From JAVVHH01 sp963848035 (lineage in GTDB: Bacteria > Pseudomonadota > Alphaproteobacteria > Acetobacterales > Acetobacteraceae), in the NCBI GenBank assembly GCA_963848035.1, contig CAWKCD010000001.1:3906001-3970000 (forward strand): DNA of 64,000 nt, in the 5' to 3' direction. The notes under the pieces were generated by a model. It was given only the letters and a program-made list of their open reading frames with translations. It was not told where the DNA came from and did no database searches. Shown piece by piece: positions 39,697 to 47,743 of this stretch. Numbering within the stretch: position 1 is the stretch's first letter; each line of letters starts with the position of its first letter. The position numbers were made by a program, and so were the translations under genes.

Positions 39697-39707
39697 CGGG
39701 CTGACAC

Positions 39708-40240
39708 GCAAAGCTTTCGTAGCATCATCCTAACTGATGCCCAGCGGAGGAATGCGCGCGCCGAGCGGTTCAAGCATTCCCAATCTTTGGTGAGCCTGCG
39801 GCAGCGATTGAGCCAACCGATAGTTCGCTCGACAACCCAACGCCTCGGCAGGACGATGAAGCCTTTGGCGACATCGGAGCGCTTGACGATCTCGACGTTC
39901 ACCTGGCTGACAACTTGTAGCAGAGCGCTCTGAAACTGTGGGCCTTGGTAGCCAGCATCGGCGTAGAGTTTCAGCAGGAATGGATACATGCCGAACAAAG
40001 TGGCCATGACCAGAACGCCGCCATCGCGATCTTGCATTGCAGCGGAATGGACGATGGCGTGCAGCACCAAGCCCTGCGTGTCTACCAAGAGATGGCGCTT
40101 CTTGCCTTTGATCTTCTTGCCAGGGTCGAAGCCATGGGGATCGATGCAGGCCCCCCTTTTTCAGCGCTCTTGACGCTTTGGCTGTCGATGATCGCGGCAG
40201 TCGGGCTGGCAAATGGCTCGGTTACTCATAATCTCTTAAG
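39708..40240 (-). mobile_element. IS5-type transposase remnant, truncated at both ends and frameshifted
   Basis: On the minus strand a DDE-transposase segment runs from SPTAAIIDSQSVKSAEKGG through IDPHGFDPGKKIKGKKRHLL, VDTQGLVLHAIVHSAAMQDR, YADAGYQGPQF and RRWVVERTIGWLNRCRRL to ASVRMMLRKLC, the C-terminal half of IS5-family transposases. The N-terminal half is missing. The match ends at 39708, 12 nt after the comEC stop, before the usual last residues. A missing base in a six-G run near 40155 breaks the frame. I see no clear terminal inverted repeats. It cannot move on its own. Confidence 0.8.
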
Positions 40241-40285
40241 GCAATCGTGCCATTCCTTAGAACTCGACAGTGGTGATCAGACGTT

Positions 40286-41199
40286 GTGACCGAATTACCC
40301 GTGATCTCGATCCTGTTCGCCTACAGCGCAAACTACGCGCAGCATGGCGCAGCCTGCATCGCCTCGATCCTGCGAAACACCACGTCCAATCTCGAGGTCA
40401 TTGTCGCCACGACAGGCGATCCCGAGGCGTTCGCGCCGAAGTTGCGCGAGTCGTTCAAGGACGAGAAGCGACTGGATTTGCGGGTCATCCGGTTCGAGAT
40501 CCCGCCGGCGGCGTTCCCGACGCCGTACTACATCACCAAGGAGGCCTATATCCGGTTCTGGGCGCCGGATCTGTTCCCGAACCGGTCGCGGGTCCTCTAC
40601 ATGGATTCCGACATCATCGTCGCAGGGCCGCTGGACGAGCTGTGGTCGATGGACCTGCAGGGCAGGGCGCTCGGCGCGGTCGAGATCCCGAACTCGTCCC
40701 GTCCGGCGGAGCATGGCATGCCGCCGGGGAGCCTCTATTTCAACTCCGGGGTGTTGCTGTTCGACCTCGATGCATGGCGGGCGCGCGACTACACGAACCG
40801 ATGCATCCAGTATCTGAGCAAGTATCCGGAGAGGCGCACGATGCGGATCAGGACATCCTGAACCTAGTGCTGATCGATGACTGGCTGCCGCTCGACTACA
40901 AGTGGAATGCGATCAATCCGTTCTTCCGTCCGTCGCATGATCTCGGGCTGTCCCCGCACGTGATCAGCCGAGTGCGGTCGGAGGCACGGATCATCCACTA
41001 CAACGGGATCTCGAAGCCCTGGGTGTATTTGGACAATCACCCGCGGCAGCGCGACTATTTCGACAATCTATCCCGGACGGCCTGGCGAGATTGGCGTCCT
41101 GCAGACCGCACCCTGCTCAACATCTGCATCAAGCACGCGACGCCGTTTGCGCCGAGCTGGGCGCGCAAGCAGCTCAAATCGCTGATGGGCCGCGGTTGA
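40286..41199 (+). pseudogene. GT8-family glycosyltransferase, frame broken near 40838
   Basis: The first frame (GTG 40286-40861, 191 residues) shows a GT8 fold: PVISILFAYSANYAQHGAAC, a donor and metal site VLYMDSDIIVAGPLDELW (DxD) and YFNSGVLLFDLDAWRA. It breaks after QYLSKYPE. The rest continues in another frame as EAHDADQDILNLVLIDDWLP, LDYKWN, RIIHYNGISKPW and a basic end at 41199. One missing base explains it. Such enzymes commonly transfer glucose or galactose to lipopolysaccharide; that role is inference. No good ribosome site is seen, and the transposase fragment ends about 45 bp upstream, so expression may be altered. Confidence 0.8.
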
Positions 41200-41236
41200 G
41201 GATCGCCAGTCTGGCGATCCTCGTCGCCTAGGGCTT

Positions 41237-41995
41237 TCAGTAGCTCCGGAGCAGGGCGACCAACTTGCCCTGGATCTGCACCTTATCGGCCGGAAGGATC
41301 TGCGTCTTGAACTCGGGGTTCGCCGGCTCGAGCGCGATGGATTTTCCGTGCCGCCGCAGCCGCTTCAGCGTCACGTCATAGCCGTCGACCAGGGCGACGA
41401 TGATCTCGCCGTTATCGGCCTGCTCGCCACGGCGGATGATGACCGTGTCGCCGTCGAGGATGCCGGCATCGCGCATCGAGAGCCCGTCAACCTCGAGCGC
41501 GTAATGCTCGCCATTGCCGAGTAGCGACGTCGGCACCTCGATAAAGGAGCTTTCGTCCGGCTCAGCCGTGAGCGGCAGCCCGGCGGCGATCCGGCCATAA
41601 AGCGGCAGTTGCACCGCGTTCGCATCGTTAGCGGCGCGCACGCCAGGAAGCGCGCGCTTGAAATCGCCTCGGATCACGTTTGGTGAGAAGGTGGGCGCTG
41701 CAGGCGGAGGAGCCGAAAAGGTCGGCGCCGTCACCGGCGTTGGCGCCCCCGTCGCGTCCGGCAGCACCCGGTCCATCGGCTCGTTCGGCAAGCGAACCAC
41801 TTCGAGCGCCCGCGCCCGATGATGCCGGCGCCGCAGGAAGCCACGCTCCTCGAGCGCTGAGATCAAGCGATGGATTCCCGACTTCGAACGAAGCTGGAGC
41901 GCTTCCTTCATCTCTTCGAACGACGGCGAGAACCCCGTCTGCTTGAGGTGGTGATCGATCATGACCAGCAACTCGTGCTGTTTTCTCGTCAACAT
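41237..41995 (-). CDS. lexA: SOS repressor LexA
   Basis: LexA represses SOS genes and cleaves itself when RecA is activated. The 252-residue product has an N-terminal winged helix (MLTRKQHELLVMIDHHLKQT through SKSGIHRLISALEERGF), a long Pro/Thr/Ala linker, the Ala-Gly cleavage site in GRIAAGLPL, catalytic Ser in VDGLSMRDAGILDGD and Lys in DVTLKRL. The ATG at 41995 gives the family start; a longer frame upstream is not needed. A GTTC-N7-GTTC box lies 47 nt upstream, consistent with autoregulation. It ends the trp-moa-moe run and converges with the glycosyltransferase gene. Confidence 0.95.
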   Translation of the reverse strand: MLTRKQHELLVMIDHHLKQTGFSPSFEEMKEALQLRSKSGIHRLISALEERGFLRRRHHRARALEVVRLPNEPMDRVLPDATGAPTPVTAPTFSAPPPAAPTFSPNVIRGDFKRALPGVRAANDANAVQLPLYGRIAAGLPLTAEPDESSFIEVPTSLLGNGEHYALEVDGLSMRDAGILDGDTVIIRRGEQADNGEIIVALVDGYDVTLKRLRRHGKSIALEPANPEFKTQILPADKVQIQGKLVALLRSY

Positions 41996-42041
41996 GGCCC
42001 TGCTCCCGCCAGCCGAATCGGAACAAATCGGCAACTACGGC

Positions 42042-42056
42042 GTTCTACGTTGGTTC
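42042..42056 (-). promoter_or_regulatory. LexA (SOS) box GTTC-N7-GTTC upstream of lexA
   Basis: The plus strand reads GTTCTACGTTGGTTC, an exact match to the alphaproteobacterial SOS operator, a GTTC direct repeat with a 7-bp spacer. It sits 47 nt upstream of the lexA ATG and downstream of moeA's stop, so it would let LexA repress its own gene. Confidence 0.85.
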
Positions 42057-42075
42057 CCTTTTTTGGTCAACCATC

Positions 42076-43272
42076 TCAGAGCAGGCCCAGATCCAGCCGT
42101 ATGATCTCGACTGTGGCGCCCTCCGAGGCGGCAGGGGCGTTCGGCGGCCGCACGATCAGCGCCTGCGCGTCAGCCAGCCGCCGCAAATGGGATGAGTCCT
42201 GCTTGGGAAATGGTCGCACGTGGAGCGTTCCCGAGGGCTCCGCCGAGAGCGTAGCCCGGAGGTGATCGGCGCGGTGATCGTTCGCGGGGACGGGTTCGGC
42301 GAGCAGTGCGGAGGCGATCGGGAGGCGCCATTCCCGTTGGCCGGCGAGGACCGCGATGGCCGGCACGAGAAAGAGGATGCCGCAGACGAAGGCAGAGACG
42401 GGGTTACCGGGCAGGCCGAGCACGGGCGTGTCGCCGAGTCTGCCGAAAATCAGCGGTTTGCCGGGCCGCATGGCGATCTGCCAGAAATCGAGGGTGAACC
42501 CGCGTTCGCCGAGGCCGCGCTGGATCAGGTCGTGCTCACCGACGCTGGCGCCGCCCGTGGTCACCAGCAGATCGATCCCGCTCACCGAGTCGGCGGCGGC
42601 GGCCACGGCGTCGATCGTGTCGGGCGCGATCGGCAGCACGATGGGCTCACCGCCGGAAGCGGTGATCATCGCGGCGAGGGCATGCGCGTTGGACGAGACG
42701 ATGCCGCCGGGTCGCAGTTCGTCGCCGGGAAGCGCGATCTCATCGCCGGTGGCGAGGATTGCAATCCGCGGCCGGCGATGGACACTGACCCAGGGGTGGT
42801 TCGCGGCCGCGGCGAGGCCGACTGCTCGAGCGCCGAGCCGGGTGCCGGAGGAGAGCAAGGTTTGGCCGCGTTCGAAGTCGCCGCCTCGTTGCCGGATATG
42901 GCGGCCCACCGTGGGCGTTTCGCGCAGCGTGAGCTGATCCAGATCGCGGTCGGCATCCTCTTGCAAAGCGATCGCATCGGCGCCGGCGGGCACGTAACTG
43001 CCGGTGAACAGGCGCACCGCTTGGTTCTCGCCAACCCGGCCGTCGAACGGATGGCCCGCCGGGGCGCTGCCGATCACGGCCCAGGGACCGCTGTCGGCGG
43101 CACGGAGCGCGTATCCGTCCATCGCGGACACGTCCGCGGGCGGCTGGTCCAGGCGGGCCTCGACGTCGCGCGCGAGCACGCGGCCCCAGGCCTGTGCGAC
43201 CGAGACCGTCTCGGCGGCGGTGGGGCGGAGCGAGGCGAGGATGCGTTTCCGCGCCTCCTCGACCGAGATCAT
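42076..43272 (-). CDS. moeA: molybdopterin molybdotransferase MoeA
   Basis: MoeA inserts molybdate into adenylylated molybdopterin. The 398-residue product shows AMDGYALRA near the N-terminus, RLFTGSYVPAGADAI, ILATGDEIALPGDEL, TTGGASVGEHDLIQ and MRPGKPLIFG with LPGNPVSAF, all typical. The ATG at 43272 (MISVEEARKRIL) overlaps the moaC stop as ATGA. It lies between moaC and the SOS box; lexA begins about 80 bp further on. Confidence 0.95.
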   Translation of the reverse strand: MISVEEARKRILASLRPTAAETVSVAQAWGRVLARDVEARLDQPPADVSAMDGYALRAADSGPWAVIGSAPAGHPFDGRVGENQAVRLFTGSYVPAGADAIALQEDADRDLDQLTLRETPTVGRHIRQRGGDFERGQTLLSSGTRLGARAVGLAAAANHPWVSVHRRPRIAILATGDEIALPGDELRPGGIVSSNAHALAAMITASGGEPIVLPIAPDTIDAVAAAADSVSGIDLLVTTGGASVGEHDLIQRGLGERGFTLDFWQIAMRPGKPLIFGRLGDTPVLGLPGNPVSAFVCGILFLVPAIAVLAGQREWRLPIASALLAEPVPANDHRADHLRATLSAEPSGTLHVRPFPKQDSSHLRRLADAQALIVRPPNAPAASEGATVEIIRLDLGLL

Positions 43273-43739
43273 TGTTGGCGGAACTCGCCCGACTTGCCGC
43301 CATCCTTGTGCACGACCCGGAGCCCGTCGATCCGCATCGCCCGGTCGACTGCCTTGCACATGTCGTAAACCGTGAGCGCGGCGACGCTGGCGGCGGTCAG
43401 CGCCTCCATCTCGACGCCGGTGCGGCCCGTGGTACGCACGGTCGCCTCGATATCGACGGCGCTGTCCCCGGCGACCAAGTCGACCGTGACCGCCGAGATC
43501 GGTAGCGGATGGCAGAGCGGGATCAGGTCGGCGGTGCGCTTGGAGGCCATGATGCCGGCTAGGCGCGCGACGCCCAGAACATCGCCCTTCTTGGCTTGGC
43601 CGGAGCGGATCAACTCAGCGGTCTCGGGCCGCATTGCCACGCTCACGCGGGCGGTGGCGGTGCGCTGGGTCTCGGGCTTGTCGGAGACGTCGACCATCAC
43701 GGCGCGGCCTTCCGCGTCGAAATGGGTCAGGTCGTTCAT
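43269..43739 (-). CDS. moaC: cyclic pyranopterin monophosphate synthase MoaC
   Basis: MoaC makes cyclic pyranopterin monophosphate in molybdenum cofactor synthesis. The 156-residue product has MVDVSDKPETQRTA, GIMASKRTADLIPLCHPLPI (active-site Lys and His region), TGVEMEALTAASVAALTVYD and DMCKAVDRAM. ATG 43739 overlaps the trpC stop as ATGA. The usual partner moaA is not in the window. Confidence 0.96.
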   Translation of the reverse strand: MNDLTHFDAEGRAVMVDVSDKPETQRTATARVSVAMRPETAELIRSGQAKKGDVLGVARLAGIMASKRTADLIPLCHPLPISAVTVDLVAGDSAVDIEATVRTTGRTGVEMEALTAASVAALTVYDMCKAVDRAMRIDGLRVVHKDGGKSGEFRQQ

Positions 43740-44542
43740 TCGCCGAGCAGCGCACGTGTGGCGGCGCCCACGTCGGCCTGGCGCAACAGACCCTCGCCCA
43801 CGAGGAAGGAACGGGCGCCAGCCTCGCACAACCACACGATGTCCTCATGCGTGCGGATGCCGCTCTCGGCGATGAGGAAGCGATCCGATGGGACAAGCGG
43901 TGCCAGTTCAGCCGTTGTCTGCAATGTCGTCTGTAACGTCTTGAGATTGCGGTTGTTGATGCCGATCAGCTGCGTCTGCAGACCGCAGGCGCGTTCCAGT
44001 TCCCGCCGGTCGTGCACCTCGACCAGCACGTCCATGTCCAGCGCGCGGGCGAGTTCCTCGAGATCACGCGCCTGACTGTCAGACAGAGCCGCCATGATCA
44101 GCAAGATGCAATCGGCGCCCATCAACCGGCTCTCGAACACCTGCCATGGCTCGAGGATGAAATCCTTGCGCAACACGGGAAGGTCGACCGCTGCGCGCGC
44201 CGCGCGAAGATCGTCGGCGGAGCCCTGGAAGAACGGGCCATCGGTCAGCACCGACAGGCAAGTCGCGCCGGCTTCTGCGTAGGTCGTGGCGAGCGCCACC
44301 GGGTCGAAATTCTCGCGGATCAGGCCGGCCGAGGGCGAGGCGCGCTTCAGTTCGGTGATGAGCGCGAAGCCGCCATCGGCCACTTTCTCCTTCAGCGCTG
44401 ATCCAAAATTCCGTGGACGGTCCTTCTGGTGCGTGACCTTCCACTTCAGCTTGTCGATCGGCATCTCCGCCTCGCGCCGTTTCGTCTCGGCCAGCGTCGA
44501 CGCGCAGATCTGCGCGAGTGTGTCGGAAATACCGATGTCCAT
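43736..44542 (-). CDS. trpC: indole-3-glycerol phosphate synthase
   Basis: TrpC closes the indole ring in tryptophan synthesis. The 268-residue barrel has ITELKRASPSAGLIR, LPVLRKDFILEPWQV, GADCILLIMAAL, LIGINNRNLKTL and IAESGIRTHEDI, with the catalytic Lys and Glu residues of the family present. It starts 1 nt after the trpD stop and overlaps moaC by ATGA. Confidence 0.96.
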   Translation of the reverse strand: MDIGISDTLAQICASTLAETKRREAEMPIDKLKWKVTHQKDRPRNFGSALKEKVADGGFALITELKRASPSAGLIRENFDPVALATTYAEAGATCLSVLTDGPFFQGSADDLRAARAAVDLPVLRKDFILEPWQVFESRLMGADCILLIMAALSDSQARDLEELARALDMDVLVEVHDRRELERACGLQTQLIGINNRNLKTLQTTLQTTAELAPLVPSDRFLIAESGIRTHEDIVWLCEAGARSFLVGEGLLRQADVGAATRALLGE

Positions 44543-44543
44543 C

Positions 44544-45563
44544 TCAAGCCTCCAGCGCGGCCGTGGCGTGCCGTAGCCGTTCTAACGCGGCAAGTGCCGC
44601 TCCGTCGTCAATCGTGCGCGCCGCTCGATCCACCCCGTCGCGCAACGTTTCTGCTCTGCCCGCCACGATCAGCCCGGCCGCCGCATTGAGAAGCACGGTG
44701 TCACGATAGGGGCCGTGATCGCTTTGCAACACGCCGCGCAATGCGGAAGCGTTGTACTCGGCGTCGCCCCCTTTGATGGCGCTGACCGGGCTGGAAGGAA
44801 GCCCAGCGTCTTCCGGGGTCACGATGAATTCATGGATTTGACCGGCGTCGAGCGACACCACACGGTTCTCGCCGGCGACCGTCAACTCGTCCAGGCCCTG
44901 GCCATGGACGATCCAGGCGCGCTCGCTGCCCAGCGCTAGGAGCGCCTCGGCCATTGGGCGCGACCAACTCGGATCGAAGATTCCGGTGAGCTGGCGGCGC
45001 ACCCGCGCCGGGTTGGCCAGCGGTCCGAGGAGATTGAAAATGGTGCGTGTTCCCAGCTCGACCCGGGGGCCGGCGGCGTGCCGCATCGAGGCATGATGTT
45101 TGGGGGCGAACAGGAAAACGCAGCCGGCTTCGCGCAGGATCGCGCCGAGGCGATCGGGCGGCGCGTCGATATCGATGCCGAGGGCGGCGAGCACGTCCGC
45201 ACCGCCGGTGCGGCTGGAGAGGGCGCGGTTGCCGTGCTTGGCAACCGAGACGCCGGCGCCAGCGAGCACGAAAGCGACGGCGGTCGAGACGTTCAGGGTT
45301 CCGGCACCGTCTCCGCCGGTGCCGCACACGTCCATCGCGTTGGGCGGCGCGTCGACCTCGATCATCCGCGCCCGCATGGCCCGCACGGCTCCGGTCAATT
45401 CGGCCACGGTCTCGCGGCGGACGCGCATGGCCATCAGCAGTCCGGCGATCTGTGCGGGAGTCGCCTCGCCGGACATGATCAGGCCAAATGCAGCTTCCAA
45501 TTCATCCTCCGACAGCGTCTCGCCGGATGCCAGACGTGCCAAGACTGGCTTCAGACTCGTCAT
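44544..45563 (-). CDS. trpD: anthranilate phosphoribosyltransferase
   Basis: TrpD joins PRPP and anthranilate. The 339-residue product has DVCGTGGDGAGTLNVSTAVAF (PRPP site), AKHGNRALSSRTGGADVLAAL, FAPKHHASMRHAAGPRVELG and RTIFNLLGPLANPA. The start overlaps the trpG stop as TGATG. It is a separate gene from trpG here. Confidence 0.96.
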   Translation of the reverse strand: MTSLKPVLARLASGETLSEDELEAAFGLIMSGEATPAQIAGLLMAMRVRRETVAELTGAVRAMRARMIEVDAPPNAMDVCGTGGDGAGTLNVSTAVAFVLAGAGVSVAKHGNRALSSRTGGADVLAALGIDIDAPPDRLGAILREAGCVFLFAPKHHASMRHAAGPRVELGTRTIFNLLGPLANPARVRRQLTGIFDPSWSRPMAEALLALGSERAWIVHGQGLDELTVAGENRVVSLDAGQIHEFIVTPEDAGLPSSPVSAIKGGDAEYNASALRGVLQSDHGPYRDTVLLNAAAGLIVAGRAETLRDGVDRAARTIDDGAALAALERLRHATAALEA

Positions 45564-46156
45564 CAGGCCGCTTTGGCTGGCTGGTTCGATCCGCGCGCGA
45601 TCGCGAGGAAGTTGGCGAGGAGGTCGTGTCCGTGTTCCGACGCGATGCTCTCGGGATGGAACTGCACGCCGAAAATGGGCAGCGTGCGATGACGCAGGCC
45701 CATGATGATATCGCCGGTGAAAGCGGTAGGCTCGAGTGCCGCTGGCAGCGTGTCAGCCTCGACGATCAGGCTGTGATAGCGGGTCGCCGTGAACGGATCG
45801 GGCAGCCCGGCGAAGACGTCGCTGCCGTTATGGGTCACCGGGCTCACCTTGCCGTGCATGGGCGCGGGCGCGCGGATCACATGACCGCCGAACGCCTGAC
45901 CGATCGCCTGGTGACCGAGACAGACGCCGAGCAGCGGCACCCGGCCGGCCGCGGCCTGGATCAGGTCGAGACATATGCCGGCGTCATCGGGCGTGCAGGG
46001 GCCGGGCGAGAGCACGATCGCTTCCGGGTTGCGGGCGAGAGCCTCCTGCGGACTGATCGCGTCGTTGCGCCACACTTCACAGGTCGCGCCAAGATCGCCC
46101 AGGAAGTGGACGAGATTGAACGTGAAGCTGTCGTAGTTGTCGATCAGGAGGATCAT
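45563..46156 (-). CDS. trpG: anthranilate synthase glutamine amidotransferase subunit
   Basis: TrpG supplies ammonia to TrpE. The 197-residue class I amidotransferase begins MILLIDNYDSFTFNLVHFLG, with the oxyanion segment LSPGPCTPDDAG, nucleophile Cys in LLGVCLGHQAIGQAFGG and the His/Glu in FGVQFHPESIASEHG. ATG 46156 fits the family start; a longer frame upstream adds an unrelated prefix. A 75-bp gap separates it from trpE and may hold an internal promoter, though I see none clearly. Confidence 0.95.
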   Translation of the reverse strand: MILLIDNYDSFTFNLVHFLGDLGATCEVWRNDAISPQEALARNPEAIVLSPGPCTPDDAGICLDLIQAAAGRVPLLGVCLGHQAIGQAFGGHVIRAPAPMHGKVSPVTHNGSDVFAGLPDPFTATRYHSLIVEADTLPAALEPTAFTGDIIMGLRHRTLPIFGVQFHPESIASEHGHDLLANFLAIARGSNQPAKAA

Positions 46157-46231
46157 CGCGAGGCGTCTCTGCTTTGGAAACCCGCACCCCATGGACGGGA
46201 GCGGAGGTTTGAAGCGGAGCTTCTTAGCACA

Positions 46232-47743
46232 TCAGGCCTTCAGTGCAGCAAAACGAACCGCTTCTTCCGCGGCACGGAACAAGGCGCGGCTCTTCTGGAC
46301 GGTTTCCAGCCACTCGCCCTCGGGCGTGCTGTCCGCGACGACGCCGCCGCCGGCCTGTACGTACATGGTGCCGTCTTTCACCACGGCCGTGCGCAGGCCG
46401 ATGCAGGTGTCCATGGTGCCGTTGGCGGCGAAATAGCCGATGCAGCCGGCGTAGATCCCGCGGCGGGTCGGCTCCAACTCTTCGATGATCTCCATCGCGC
46501 GTATCTTGGGCGCGCCGGTCAGCGTGCCGGCGGGGAAGGCGGCAATCAGCGCGTCGAGCGCGTCCAGGCCCGGGCGAAGCTTGCCCTCGACGGTCGAGGA
46601 CAGATGCATCACGTGGCTGAACCGCTCGACGGCAAAGCTCTCGACGACGCGCACGGTGCCGAGTTCGGCAACCCGGCCGACATCGTTGCGGCCGAGATCG
46701 AGCAGCATCAGGTGCTCGGCCCGCTCCTTCGGGTCGCTGCTCAGCTCCTGCTCGAGACGGAGATCCTCCTCGCGCGTGGCACCGCGCGGCCGCGTGCCGG
46801 CGAGCGGGCGCAGGGTGACGGTGCCGTCGCGCAGGCGGACCAGGATCTCCGGCGAGCTGCCGACCACGGCGAAGGTGCCGAATTCGAGGAAGAACAAGAA
46901 CGGCGCCGGGTTGACTCGGCGGAGGGCCCGATAGAGCGCGAAGGGAGGCAAGGCGAACGGCGCCGAGAAGCGCTGGCTCGGCACCACCTGGAAAGCGTCG
47001 CCGGCCTCGATGTATTCCTTCATCCGGTCGACGACGCCCATGAACTGGGCTTTGGACATGTTCGACGACGGTTCGGGCTGCGGCGGCAGCGAGACCGGGG
47101 GCGTCGCGTGCGGCAGCGGGCGCATGAGGAGGGCGTCGGCCTCGGCCAGCATCGCCTGGGCCCGTTCCCACGCCGCGGCGGCGGTGACGCCGGCTTGCGG
47201 ATAGATCGGGGCGGCCAGGGTGAGCTCGTCGCGCACGTTGTCGAATACGGCGAAAACCGAGGGGCGGATCAGCAACGCTTCGGGCAGGCCGAGTTCGTCG
47301 CGGTTCTTATCTGCGATCTGCTCCATCTGGCGGACCATGTCGTAGCCGAGATAGCCGACCAGGCCGCCCAGCATGGGAGGCAGGTGGTCGGGCACGTCCA
47401 TCCGGCTTTCGAGGATGAGGGCGCGGAGACTTTCGAGCGCCGGGGTCGCCTCTGGGACGAAGGCATGGGGCGCCGAGCGGGCGTTGCGGTTCAGTTCCGC
47501 CCGTCCGGCGCGGCAGCGCCAGATCAGGTCCGGCGCCATACCGATGATGGAGTAGCGGCTGCGGGCCGAGCCGCCCTCGATGCTCTCCAGCAGGAAGGAG
47601 TGCGGTTTGCCGGCGGCAAGCTTCATGTAGGCGCCGACCGGCGTCTCCAGATCGCCGACTCCGGTGGTCCAGACCAGCGTGCCGCGACCGGCGTCATAAG
47701 CTTCACGGAATGCAGCGTGGGTGGGGGAGGTGATCGCGTTCAT
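46232..47743 (-). CDS. trpE: anthranilate synthase component I
   Basis: TrpE makes anthranilate from chorismate. The 503-residue product has the N-terminal feedback domain with LLESIEGGSARSRYSIIG (tryptophan-binding LLES motif) and the chorismate domain with DAFQVVPSQRFS, PLAGTRPRG, LDLGRNDVGRVA, GTLTGAPKIRAMEII and GGGVVADSTPEGE. The start overlaps the ppiD stop as ATGA. No leader peptide with Trp codons is apparent upstream because trpE directly follows ppiD. Confidence 0.96.
   Translation of the reverse strand: MNAITSPTHAAFREAYDAGRGTLVWTTGVGDLETPVGAYMKLAAGKPHSFLLESIEGGSARSRYSIIGMAPDLIWRCRAGRAELNRNARSAPHAFVPEATPALESLRALILESRMDVPDHLPPMLGGLVGYLGYDMVRQMEQIADKNRDELGLPEALLIRPSVFAVFDNVRDELTLAAPIYPQAGVTAAAAWERAQAMLAEADALLMRPLPHATPPVSLPPQPEPSSNMSKAQFMGVVDRMKEYIEAGDAFQVVPSQRFSAPFALPPFALYRALRRVNPAPFLFFLEFGTFAVVGSSPEILVRLRDGTVTLRPLAGTRPRGATREEDLRLEQELSSDPKERAEHLMLLDLGRNDVGRVAELGTVRVVESFAVERFSHVMHLSSTVEGKLRPGLDALDALIAAFPAGTLTGAPKIRAMEIIEELEPTRRGIYAGCIGYFAANGTMDTCIGLRTAVVKDGTMYVQAGGGVVADSTPEGEWLETVQKSRALFRAAEEAVRFAALKA

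Noticed and set aside
38517..40088. A 523-residue transposase gene
   Set aside because: Only the first ~130 residues match a transposase; the rest is antisense to comEC.
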